Positions 50,498 through 58,208 of a stretch of 64,000 bases of DNA are shown in pieces. The DNA lies in the NCBI GenBank assembly GCA_030603685.1, contig JAUVXG010000001.1, positions 1 through 64,000 of the forward strand, in the 5' to 3' direction. Each line of letters begins with the position of its first letter. Position 1 is the first letter of the stretch. A program made the translations under genes and the position numbers. Below the pieces are notes generated by a model. The model was not told the DNA's origin. It worked only from the letters and a program-made list of their open reading frames with translations, and did no database searches. The DNA comes from Pleomorphomonas sp. (GTDB lineage Bacteria > Pseudomonadota > Alphaproteobacteria > Rhizobiales > Pleomorphomonadaceae).

Positions 50498-53425
50498 TCA
50501 GGGAATGCAACGGCCGTCACGCCCCGGCCGGCAGGAGGAGCCCGGCGCCGCAGCCGGTGAAGCAGCACGTCCGGATCTGCCGAGCGCACTGAGATCGAGC
50601 GGTCCGCCGGTAGGAAGAGGCGAGCGCGCAACTTCCCTCTCTCGCCGTGGCACGGCCTGGGCGTCGGCCGGCCTCGCCAGGGGAAGGGGCGGGACGATCG
50701 CCTGTGCGGCGGCTTGCGCGGGCGGCGTGTCTACCGGTTTGGGCGGTTCGGCGAGCTGATCGATCATCGACGTCATGGCGTCCGGCTTGACGGCTTCGAG
50801 CTTGGGGACAGTCCCCTCGCCTTCGGCCAGACGGGCGAAGCCGCCCCCCATGGTTGCCAGGCGCGCATACCCCCAGGTTGGGTCGGCCAGAAGACCCGGC
50901 AGATCGGGATAAAGGCGAGGCGCGGCTAGCCGGCCGACGACAGCCACCGGCACCTCGAAATCGGGATATCCGCTCAGTTTCGGCTTGAGACGCAGATCCA
51001 TGGTGCCGTCCGCAAGACGGAGACTGCCCGAGCCCGACAGATGAAGATCTCCGGCTGCGAAAGCGAGGTCGTCGCTCGTCATCACGCCTTTTGCCAGCTT
51101 CAACTGGCCGGACAGGCTATCGAAACCGACCCGCCGCGCGTCCGATCCGAAGCCGCGTTGTACGGCGCGGGCCACCCGGCCGAGCAACGCCACGGGATCG
51201 ATGCCGTCGAGAACACCATGCGAGACGGAGAAACCGGCCGTGCCGATGGCCGAGTCGAAGAGATCCCCCTGCGTTCGCCCCTCGGCAACGATATCTGCGA
51301 CAAGACCGAACTCACCGTCGGCGACAGTGCCGATCAGCGGCGCAAGGCTGGCCAGGCGCGCGCCCTCAAGCTTGCCCTTGACCGCGAAGGCCGGCCGGTT
51401 GCCGGCCTTGACTGTCAGTGTCGCCGCGCCACTGCCACCGCCAAGTGACAGTCGGGGGAGTTCGATTTCGGCCCTCTTGTCGTCCAGGCGGAGATCGACA
51501 GGGGCGGCGGCGGCCGCCAACGGACCAGCCGCGATACCCCCTGCCTCGATGCGCAAGTCGGCGTCGATCCCGAGTGGTCGATTGGCTCCCGACAGGACAC
51601 CGGCAACGGCGCCGGCCAGCGCCGGAATGTCGATGGTATCGCCGCTGAGGCGCCCGGTGAGCCGACCACGATCGCCGGAGGTGGCCAGATCAAGCACGCC
51701 GGCAAAGGCACTGTCTCCCAGCAACAGGCGTGCGTCGGCCATGGTCAGGCGGCCGGCACCGGCTTCGAGTTGCCCATCCAGGGAGGCGTTGGACGGCAGA
51801 TCGGCAATCCCCACAAGCGTTGGAAGCTGGCGGGTCGTCAGAGCCAGACTGCCGTTAGCAGCAACGGCAACGGGATCAATCGTGCCATCGAAAGCCGCGG
51901 ATAACGCCGGCCCGTCAAGCTTGGCCAGAACCGGAGAGGCAGCTCCCTCGATCAGTCGGCGCGGTGTCGCCTCGATCTCGAAAGTGGCGACACCCGACGA
52001 CGCCTTCGCCTGTCCGGTCAGCCGCGCCGGCTTGTCGAGGCCGATGATGGAAAGATCGGCGGAAAGATCGCTCAATGCCGGCAACGCCACCTTGCCGACG
52101 AGCGGCAATTGTCGGAGAAACCCGTCGCGAAGCCGGCCGGCGCCGTCAATGGCGAGTGTTGCCGCCAGTTCCTCGGCCGAATGCCCTTGGGCCGACATGC
52201 GAATATCTGCCGCAAGGTGGCCGGTAAGCGGCGAGGCGACGCCCGCCATTGCCGCAACGTCGGCAACCGAGACATTCTTGGCGGCCAGGGAAGCACCGAG
52301 CCGCCGGCCTTCGTCGGAAGGCAAGAGATCAACCCGACCGGACACCACGCCGCCACCCACCCCCCCATCGACGCGCGCACCGAAGCGCCCCCCGCGGTCA
52401 ACGGCGGTAATGCGAAGCTTGCGAAGGCTACCGCCGGGGAAAGCCATTTCCGCAAGCTTCAGGTCGAAACCGGCATCGAAGGGCGCCGCACCGCCGAGCG
52501 GATCGAACCCGATCCGGGCCGCAAGCGCGGCAAGCGCCGTCAGCGAGCTCGCCGGCAGCCGCCCGAAATCGGCATGGACATCGACGGACGCACGCGGCCC
52601 GGCAAGATCGCACGCGGCGGACAGACGCCCCGTACTGCCAAAGAGACTGGCGGTGGCGTCGACCATCTCGACCCGACCGGACGATAGCGTGACGGCGCCT
52701 TCGAGCTTCACGGCTCCGGAGGGGCCACCGAGCGCGGCGGCATCCGGCACCGAGAGGTCGAGCCGACCGGCGAAGGCGCCGCCCGCCAACCCGCCGTCGA
52801 GACCAAGGTTCAGAGCCGGAGCGACGAGTTGCGCCCGTGTGGCGCCCGCCGATCCAGCCTCGACCGTCAGCGACAGCGGAGTGCCATTCAGCGTTGCCTT
52901 GAAGGAAAGGCGATCGGCATCGCCCGCACGGCTTGCCGACGCCACTATCCCGTCAAGTTTGGCTTCCGCATCTCCCGCGGAAAACGTAAGCCGCCCGTCC
53001 AGTGCCTGAAAATGTCGGGCGGAAGCCCGATCGGCAAGGCCGGCCAGGGTGCCGATCGCCTTGGCTGGATCGAGATCGCCTTTGCCGAGCGAAAGATGCA
53101 GGACCGGCTGCTCCACCGTCACGCTGGCGAGTTCGGACGAACCGGACAGAAAGGGCAGCGGATCGAGAGCAAGCAGAAGCCGGTCGGCATGCACCGTGCC
53201 CAGACCGTCGGGCAACTCGATCCCGACATCGGAGGCCACGACGCGCGGCGTCGGCAACAGCTGCAAGTCGGCTTCGCCGATTCTGACCGTCGTACCGGTG
53301 TCCGCCTCAAACGCCGCGATCGTCGGCTCCACGAACTTGTCGAGCGGAAAAAGAGGCGCCATCGCCAGGCGTAACGCCAGGACGACCAGCACCAGCCCCG
53401 ACAAGGCCGTGATGACGCGAATCAT
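50498..53425 (-). CDS. AsmA family protein
   Basis: N-terminal TM helix, FEADTGTTVRIGEADLQLLPTPRVVASDVGIELPDG, C-terminal AsmA-like GSGSLRLADGTMDLRLKPKLSGYPDFEVPVAVVGRLAAPRLYPDLPGLL. Confidence 0.9.
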   Translation of the reverse strand: MIRVITALSGLVLVVLALRLAMAPLFPLDKFVEPTIAAFEADTGTTVRIGEADLQLLPTPRVVASDVGIELPDGLGTVHADRLLLALDPLPFLSGSSELASVTVEQPVLHLSLGKGDLDPAKAIGTLAGLADRASARHFQALDGRLTFSAGDAEAKLDGIVASASRAGDADRLSFKATLNGTPLSLTVEAGSAGATRAQLVAPALNLGLDGGLAGGAFAGRLDLSVPDAAALGGPSGAVKLEGAVTLSSGRVEMVDATASLFGSTGRLSAACDLAGPRASVDVHADFGRLPASSLTALAALAARIGFDPLGGAAPFDAGFDLKLAEMAFPGGSLRKLRITAVDRGGRFGARVDGGVGGGVVSGRVDLLPSDEGRRLGASLAAKNVSVADVAAMAGVASPLTGHLAADIRMSAQGHSAEELAATLAIDGAGRLRDGFLRQLPLVGKVALPALSDLSADLSIIGLDKPARLTGQAKASSGVATFEIEATPRRLIEGAASPVLAKLDGPALSAAFDGTIDPVAVAANGSLALTTRQLPTLVGIADLPSNASLDGQLEAGAGRLTMADARLLLGDSAFAGVLDLATSGDRGRLTGRLSGDTIDIPALAGAVAGVLSGANRPLGIDADLRIEAGGIAAGPLAAAAAPVDLRLDDKRAEIELPRLSLGGGSGAATLTVKAGNRPAFAVKGKLEGARLASLAPLIGTVADGEFGLVADIVAEGRTQGDLFDSAIGTAGFSVSHGVLDGIDPVALLGRVARAVQRGFGSDARRVGFDSLSGQLKLAKGVMTSDDLAFAAGDLHLSGSGSLRLADGTMDLRLKPKLSGYPDFEVPVAVVGRLAAPRLYPDLPGLLADPTWGYARLATMGGGFARLAEGEGTVPKLEAVKPDAMTSMIDQLAEPPKPVDTPPAQAAAQAIVPPLPLARPADAQAVPRREREVARSPLPTGGPLDLSALGRSGRAASPAAAPGSSCRPGRDGRCIP

Positions 53426-53668
53426 GCCTCCCCGATCCCTCGACGCCCGCTCGGCACGCACCGTGATCTCCTCCGAAAGCCGGTGCAAGTTTCTACAATA
53501 CCAGTCCTTTCGGGCTTTGGCACCTTTCTCCGGCTATCCGTTGGGAGAAGCGTTCTGCCGCACTGCAAAATCGAATAAGTGCGGGGCAAAAGACTTGGCT
53601 GCACCGCATCATTGCCCATATGCTGGCTAAGCCGCGATGGAGCGCGGCGACGCGGCAAGAGGCTCCCG

Positions 53669-54235
53669 ATGTCCAGGACAAGGCAGGGTACCGTCATCCG
53701 GAAGTACGCCAATCGCCGTCTCTACGACACAGGGACGTCGAGCTACGTCACCCTGCAAGACCTCGCCGCCATGGTGCGCGCCAATGTCGATTTCGTGGTG
53801 ATCGACGCCCGAAGCGATCAGGACATCACTCACGAGGTACTGACCCAGATCATCCTCGAGGAGGAAACGCGCGGACCCCATCTTTTGCCGGTGAACTTTC
53901 TTCGCCAGCTCATCCGCTTCTACGGCGACGAGTTGCAGGCCATGGTGCCGGCCTTCCTCGAATATTCCATCGGCCAGTTCGCCCGAGAACAGGGCAAGAT
54001 GCGCGGCATCGCCGGCGAAGCACTGGGCGCACCTGCCCTCAGCGAGAAGCTGGGCGAACAGGTTCGCCTGAACGCGGAGTCCTTCGAGCGTGCCGTCCGC
54101 GCCGCCCTGCCCGGTGAAGGCCCGGACGATCAGACGCCCCCCGCCGAAAACCGAGCCTCCGACATCGACGCCCTGCGCGACGAGCTGGAAGCCATGCGGC
54201 GGCGGCTCGACCGACTGGCGCCGGAAACCGAATAA
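53669..54235 (+). CDS. phaR: polyhydroxyalkanoate synthesis repressor PhaR
   Basis: VIRKYANRRLYDTGTSSYVTLQDLAAMVRANVDFVVIDARSDQDITHEVLTQIILEEE. Confidence 0.97.
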   Translation: MSRTRQGTVIRKYANRRLYDTGTSSYVTLQDLAAMVRANVDFVVIDARSDQDITHEVLTQIILEEETRGPHLLPVNFLRQLIRFYGDELQAMVPAFLEYSIGQFAREQGKMRGIAGEALGAPALSEKLGEQVRLNAESFERAVRAALPGEGPDDQTPPAENRASDIDALRDELEAMRRRLDRLAPETE

Positions 54236-54241
54236 ACCCGT

Positions 54242-55996
54242 TCAGGCCGGCGGGACGACAACCGGCCCATGCAGCCACCCGTCGCCATCGAGGCCATCCA
54301 GCACCGTGGCGCCCGGCCCCGCCCGCAGGCGAGGTTCGCCGATCAATCGTCCCTGAAAGGCGGTGATGCCGAGCTCGGCGAGCAGGGCCGCCGAAGCTTC
54401 GTCCTGCACGAACTCGGCAACCGTGCGAATGCCGAAGTGGTCGGCCAGCGTTGTCAAAGCCTTGACGAAGACCACCGCGTCGGCGTCGTGCCCGATATCG
54501 CGAATGAAGGCGCCATCGATCTTCAGCCAGTCCGGCTTGATGTCGCGCAGCATCCGAAGCGACGTGTGCCCCGACCCGAAGTCGTCGATGGCGATGCGGC
54601 AGCCGATATCGCGCACCGTTGCGACCATGTGCCGGAGGTCATCCATGCGCGACAACGCCGCCGTCTCCGTGATCTCGATGGTCAACCGCCTGAGCGCGTC
54701 GCCGTCGCGGCGGGCGCCGGCCACCAGCATGCTGAGCCAGGCCGGATCGGCCAGCGTTTCCGGCGACACGTTGACGGAGAGCCTGAGTGTCGGCGAAGCC
54801 TGGAGATCGGCCATCACCAGCGTCAGTGCCCGCATGTCGAGCCGGCGAATGAAACCAAGCTTTTCGGCCGCTTCCACATAAGGACCGCCAGAGACGATCT
54901 CCTCCGACGGCAGGACCAGTCGGCTGAGCGCCTCGTAGGAAATGACCGTCCGGTCGGCGGCCGAGGCGATCGGCTGGTAGGCCAGCACGAAACGATCCTC
55001 GGCAAGTCCTCGCTGAATGGTCTCGGCGACTTCGACGTTGCGGCGGCGGAGGGCATCGCGGGCGGCCGAGGGCTCGTAAAGATTGAGATGACGGTCGACG
55101 TCGCGCCGGGCATCGCCCAGCGCCTCCTCCGCCCGGTTGGCGGCCATGGCGCCGGTGAGCGCGTGGTGAGGCAGCATCACCGCTCCAACGGCGACATCGG
55201 CACGGACGGAGGCGCCATCACAGTCGATCGCCTCGTCGCGCACCGCATCGCGGAATCGCTCGGCGGCGATGATCAGCGCGTGCTCGTCGCAGTCGTTGAG
55301 GATGGCGCCGAACTTGTGGCCCGAGAACGAGCCGAACACGTCGCCCTGTCGCATCCGGCGCAGAATGCGCTCGCCGGCGACGTCGATCACCCGGTCGCCA
55401 GCCTCGTAGCCAAAGTTGGCGTTGATACGGCCAATGTCGAGCACTGCAATGATCAGGAACACCGCCGAGCCACCCTCGGCTTCCAGCAGCTTCAACCGAT
55501 CGTCGAGGCTTTGCAGCAACTCGTCGCGGTCGAGACGCCGATCCGGCCCGTAGAGACGAACGGGCGCGGTCGCTTCCGTATCTCGCGGCAGGACGCGGAC
55601 GGTGCCACGGGCTCCGAGCGCCGGTTGTCCGGCTGGACCATACCAGCTGCCGCTCTCCTCGACGCGTATGCCCTGCGGCTTGCCTCCACGCGGCATCAAA
55701 TCGTAGACGAGCCGATAGTCGGGGCTTATGCGGTCTTCCGGCAACACGGGGGGCGGTGTCGCTGCAAGTCTCAGCGTTTCCGCCTGCGGCCCGATCAGGC
55801 GATGGAGTGAACGGCCAGAGAGTGGCACTTCATAGGCGGGAAGATCCAGGACCTCGCCGGCGTTCGACGACCAGCGCAAGCGGTCCTCGGCGTAGTTGTG
55901 GTCGAAAGCGGCTACGCCCGCTGCCGCCATCGCCGCGCCGATGCAGTCGACGCCTGCCAGCCTGTGTCCATCCGGTGAAACGAGATCGTCATCCAT
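54242..55996 (-). CDS. PAS-GGDEF(degenerate)-EAL domain protein, probable cyclic-di-GMP phosphodiesterase
   Basis: GGDEF position reads FSGHKF; EAL motif YEALSRL, DDFGSGHTSL, ITETAAL present. Confidence 0.88.
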   Translation of the reverse strand: MDDDLVSPDGHRLAGVDCIGAAMAAAGVAAFDHNYAEDRLRWSSNAGEVLDLPAYEVPLSGRSLHRLIGPQAETLRLAATPPPVLPEDRISPDYRLVYDLMPRGGKPQGIRVEESGSWYGPAGQPALGARGTVRVLPRDTEATAPVRLYGPDRRLDRDELLQSLDDRLKLLEAEGGSAVFLIIAVLDIGRINANFGYEAGDRVIDVAGERILRRMRQGDVFGSFSGHKFGAILNDCDEHALIIAAERFRDAVRDEAIDCDGASVRADVAVGAVMLPHHALTGAMAANRAEEALGDARRDVDRHLNLYEPSAARDALRRRNVEVAETIQRGLAEDRFVLAYQPIASAADRTVISYEALSRLVLPSEEIVSGGPYVEAAEKLGFIRRLDMRALTLVMADLQASPTLRLSVNVSPETLADPAWLSMLVAGARRDGDALRRLTIEITETAALSRMDDLRHMVATVRDIGCRIAIDDFGSGHTSLRMLRDIKPDWLKIDGAFIRDIGHDADAVVFVKALTTLADHFGIRTVAEFVQDEASAALLAELGITAFQGRLIGEPRLRAGPGATVLDGLDGDGWLHGPVVVPPA

Positions 55997-56133
55997 CTGT
56001 CGCCGTCCTCGCCGTTTTGGAACACCTACCGCAACGCCCCTACCAGGGGAACCGCGTTTTTGTTCCGTCCGTCAACGATCCGCGCGCGAAATGCAGAGGC
56101 CATCGGCTCTTTTTCCAAAGCCGGTCTTGCGCA

Positions 56134-56152
56134 TTAAGCCTTTCTTAACCAT
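56134..56152 (+). promoter_or_regulatory. candidate full CtrA box TTAA-N7-TTAACCAT
   Basis: TTAAGCCTTTCTTAACCAT between the divergent GGDEF/EAL gene and the 56242 ORF. Confidence 0.5.
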
Positions 56153-56241
56153 TCTCAAGATCTGGCGCGCCGGTTGCTCGGCACCCCTCGAGTCGACACG
56201 ACTTGTGCCGCAACGGCACAGTTCCTGAAAGGCCCGTGACC

Positions 56242-56631
56242 ATGATCGGATCGGTAGGCTCCATCGGCGGAAGCGTCGGCGGCCAAAGCCTTGAAAGGGC
56301 GGCCCGCCGCGCGTCCGGTCGTTATGTCGAAGCGGCGGAGCGCGCCTCCGCCGACAGCGACAACCAGCGGTCCTTCGCCCTCGTCGATCCTCGTGCCGAG
56401 ACCGGGAGCAGGACCGGCCATCGCCCCACAGCGACATCGTCGAGCGACGCCGCCTCTGCCCCCTTCATCGCCCAGCTCGCCGCCCTGGGCCTCGGCGATG
56501 CCGGCAGCGGCGAACGCCGCGTCCGCCGCGACCCCTTGCAGATCGTCGCCCGAGCCGACGCGCTTTATCGCGACGGCTATCGCCGCGTCACAGACCTCGA
56601 GCCCGGCTTCTTCAGCGCTGCCGAGTACTGA
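56242..56631 (+). CDS. hypothetical protein (129 aa)
   Basis: MIGSVGSIGGSVGGQSLERAARRASGRYVEAAERA...FIAQLAALGLG...DPLQIVARADALYRDGYRRV. Confidence 0.65.
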   Translation: MIGSVGSIGGSVGGQSLERAARRASGRYVEAAERASADSDNQRSFALVDPRAETGSRTGHRPTATSSSDAASAPFIAQLAALGLGDAGSGERRVRRDPLQIVARADALYRDGYRRVTDLEPGFFSAAEY

Positions 56632-56647
56632 TCCCATTCCCCAGAAA

Positions 56648-56680
56648 ACAAAAAGGCCGGCGCAACGCACCGGCTCTTTT
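56648..56680. terminator. bidirectional intrinsic terminator between hypothetical ORF and rpmF
   Basis: AAAAAGGCCGG...CCGGCTCTTTT hairpin. Confidence 0.7.
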
Positions 56681-56725
56681 CAAGTCGATCCCGGCCGCCA
56701 TCGACGGCCGAGCGGATCTCTCTCG

Positions 56726-56908
56726 TCAGGCTTCCTTGGGGGCCAGGATCTGGCGACCGCGGTACATGCCGGTCTTGAGGTCAACGTGATGGGGACGACG
56801 CAGCTCACCCGAGGTCTTGTCCTCGACGTAGGTCGGCTGCTTCAGGGCATCGGCGGACCGACGCATGCCACGCCTGGACGGCGAGGTCTTTCGCTTGGGA
56901 ACTGCCAT
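56726..56908 (-). CDS. rpmF: 50S ribosomal protein L32
   Basis: [55 protein letters not shown]. Confidence 0.98.
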   Translation of the reverse strand: MAVPKRKTSPSRRGMRRSADALKQPTYVEDKTSGELRRPHHVDLKTGMYRGRQILAPKEA

Positions 56909-57076
56909 TGTCTTCTACTCCATCGCCCGCTCTGAAGGAGGAGCCGCAATGGTCCACCATTCGGGCGCGCGGGCGCTCGTTCCTAAAGATGCGGCCTTAT
57001 ACAGACTGATGCGCCACTTTGCCAGTGCCTGCCCGGAAAAAAGTGCGCTCTCCGTCGCAATCCCGATGGGCAGCCG

Positions 57077-57820
57077 TCACGACTTCAGGCACTCGACATA
57101 GGCACCGGACTGACTGACCCGACGCTCGATGATGCGGGCCAGGGTCTTCTGTGCCCGACTTGGCTTCAGAGGGTTGCGAATGGCAGGATTGGGCAGCGCG
57201 GCGGCGATCAGCGCCGCCTCGCGCCGGCTCAGCTTCGACGCCGGCTTCTTGTAGTAATACTGGGCAGCCGCCTCGACGCCGTAAACGTTAGGGCCGAGTT
57301 CGGCGATGTTGAGGTAGATCTCCAGCGTCCGCCGCTTCGACCAGACGAGGTCGGCATAAAGGGCAAGCGGTATTTCCAAGCCTTTGCGGATGTAGGATCG
57401 AGACGGCCACAGGAAGACATTCTTCACCGTCTGCATCGTGATGGTGCTCGCCCCGCGGTTGGGACCGCCATCGCGGCTCAGCACCGATCGAAGCTGTTCC
57501 CAGTCGACGCCGTCATGAAAGCAGAACTGGCCGTCCTCGCTCATCACCACGGCCTGCCTCATGCTCGGTGCGATGTCATCGAGATCGACCCACTGGCGAC
57601 TATACCCCTGGAAACTGAGAAGATCGCCGACCATCAACGTCGATACCGGCCGAACAAAAATGTAGAGCGGCGTCAGAACAAAGGGCAGGATGACGACCAC
57701 CGCTGCGGCGATCGACAGCCTTCTGAGCCAGATCCGCCAGCCAGATCGCCTCACAGCAGCCGCCTCCTCGTCGTCCGCCATCGACTCGCCCTCGGCCATC
57801 GCCTCGCTGAGATCGCTCAT
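57077..57820 (-). CDS. mtgA: monofunctional biosynthetic peptidoglycan transglycosylase
   Basis: MSEDGQFCFHDGVDWEQL ... NRGASTITMQTVKNVFLWPSRSYIRKGLEIPLALYADLVWSKRRTLEIYLNIAELGPNVYGVEAAAQYYY. Confidence 0.96.
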   Translation of the reverse strand: MSDLSEAMAEGESMADDEEAAAVRRSGWRIWLRRLSIAAAVVVILPFVLTPLYIFVRPVSTLMVGDLLSFQGYSRQWVDLDDIAPSMRQAVVMSEDGQFCFHDGVDWEQLRSVLSRDGGPNRGASTITMQTVKNVFLWPSRSYIRKGLEIPLALYADLVWSKRRTLEIYLNIAELGPNVYGVEAAAQYYYKKPASKLSRREAALIAAALPNPAIRNPLKPSRAQKTLARIIERRVSQSGAYVECLKS

Positions 57821-58017
57821 GCCCCACCGCCTGTCGCCGCCTCATCAACCAACCGCGCCGGGCCGGCAAACGAGGGATAAGACGGTCGTTGCCCACCCCG
57901 CGCGCCGCGATCGCAGATCAATGCGCGCGACAGCCTGTCGATGCGGCAGTTGCTCGCATTTTATACAGACATGCCAAAAATTTGACATGGCGCAAATTGA
58001 GGCAACATGAGACCTTT

Positions 58018-58128
58018 GACTTGTGAGCGCTGCTTCGTCGGTCTTCCGTCTGGATCTTCCTCCTGATCCACCGTGGCACTCCAGCTTTCCTCCCAGAACT
58101 CAGGCCGGTAACCCCGGCCTGTTTTTTT
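58018..58128 (+). ncRNA. candidate trans-acting sRNA with anti-Shine-Dalgarno motifs
   Basis: TTGACA (57982-57987), 17-nt spacer, weak -10 ACATGA (58005-58010); TGGATC-TTCCTCCT-GATCCA hairpin (58051-58070); second TTCCTCCC motif; terminator CAGGCCGGTAACCCCGGCCTGTTTTTTT at 58101-58128; no annotatable ORF. Confidence 0.55.
58101..58128 (+). terminator. Rho-independent terminator (orphan relative to annotated genes)
   Basis: CAGGCCGG-TAACC-CCGGCCTG stem-loop followed by seven T. Confidence 0.85.
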
Positions 58129-58208
58129 GCGCGGAATCCTCGGTCCGGCAAGCATGGAAAAGCCGGAGATCGCTCCCCGGCCTTCCGCCCCCCTGCTTTT
58201 ATCCTTGA

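Noticed and set aside
51201-53009. 602-aa ORF antisense to AsmA
   Set aside because: S/P/R/A-rich translation without domain content; AsmA on the opposite strand is well supported.
54269-55810. 513-aa ORF antisense to the GGDEF/EAL gene
   Set aside because: Composition typical of spurious GC-rich frames; GGDEF/EAL motifs on the minus strand are clear.
57918-58151. Short minus-strand ORFs (77 and 64 aa) in the mtgA-putA gap
   Set aside because: No domain, no convincing RBS, and they read antisense through a clear plus-strand hairpin terminator; the sRNA interpretation fits better.
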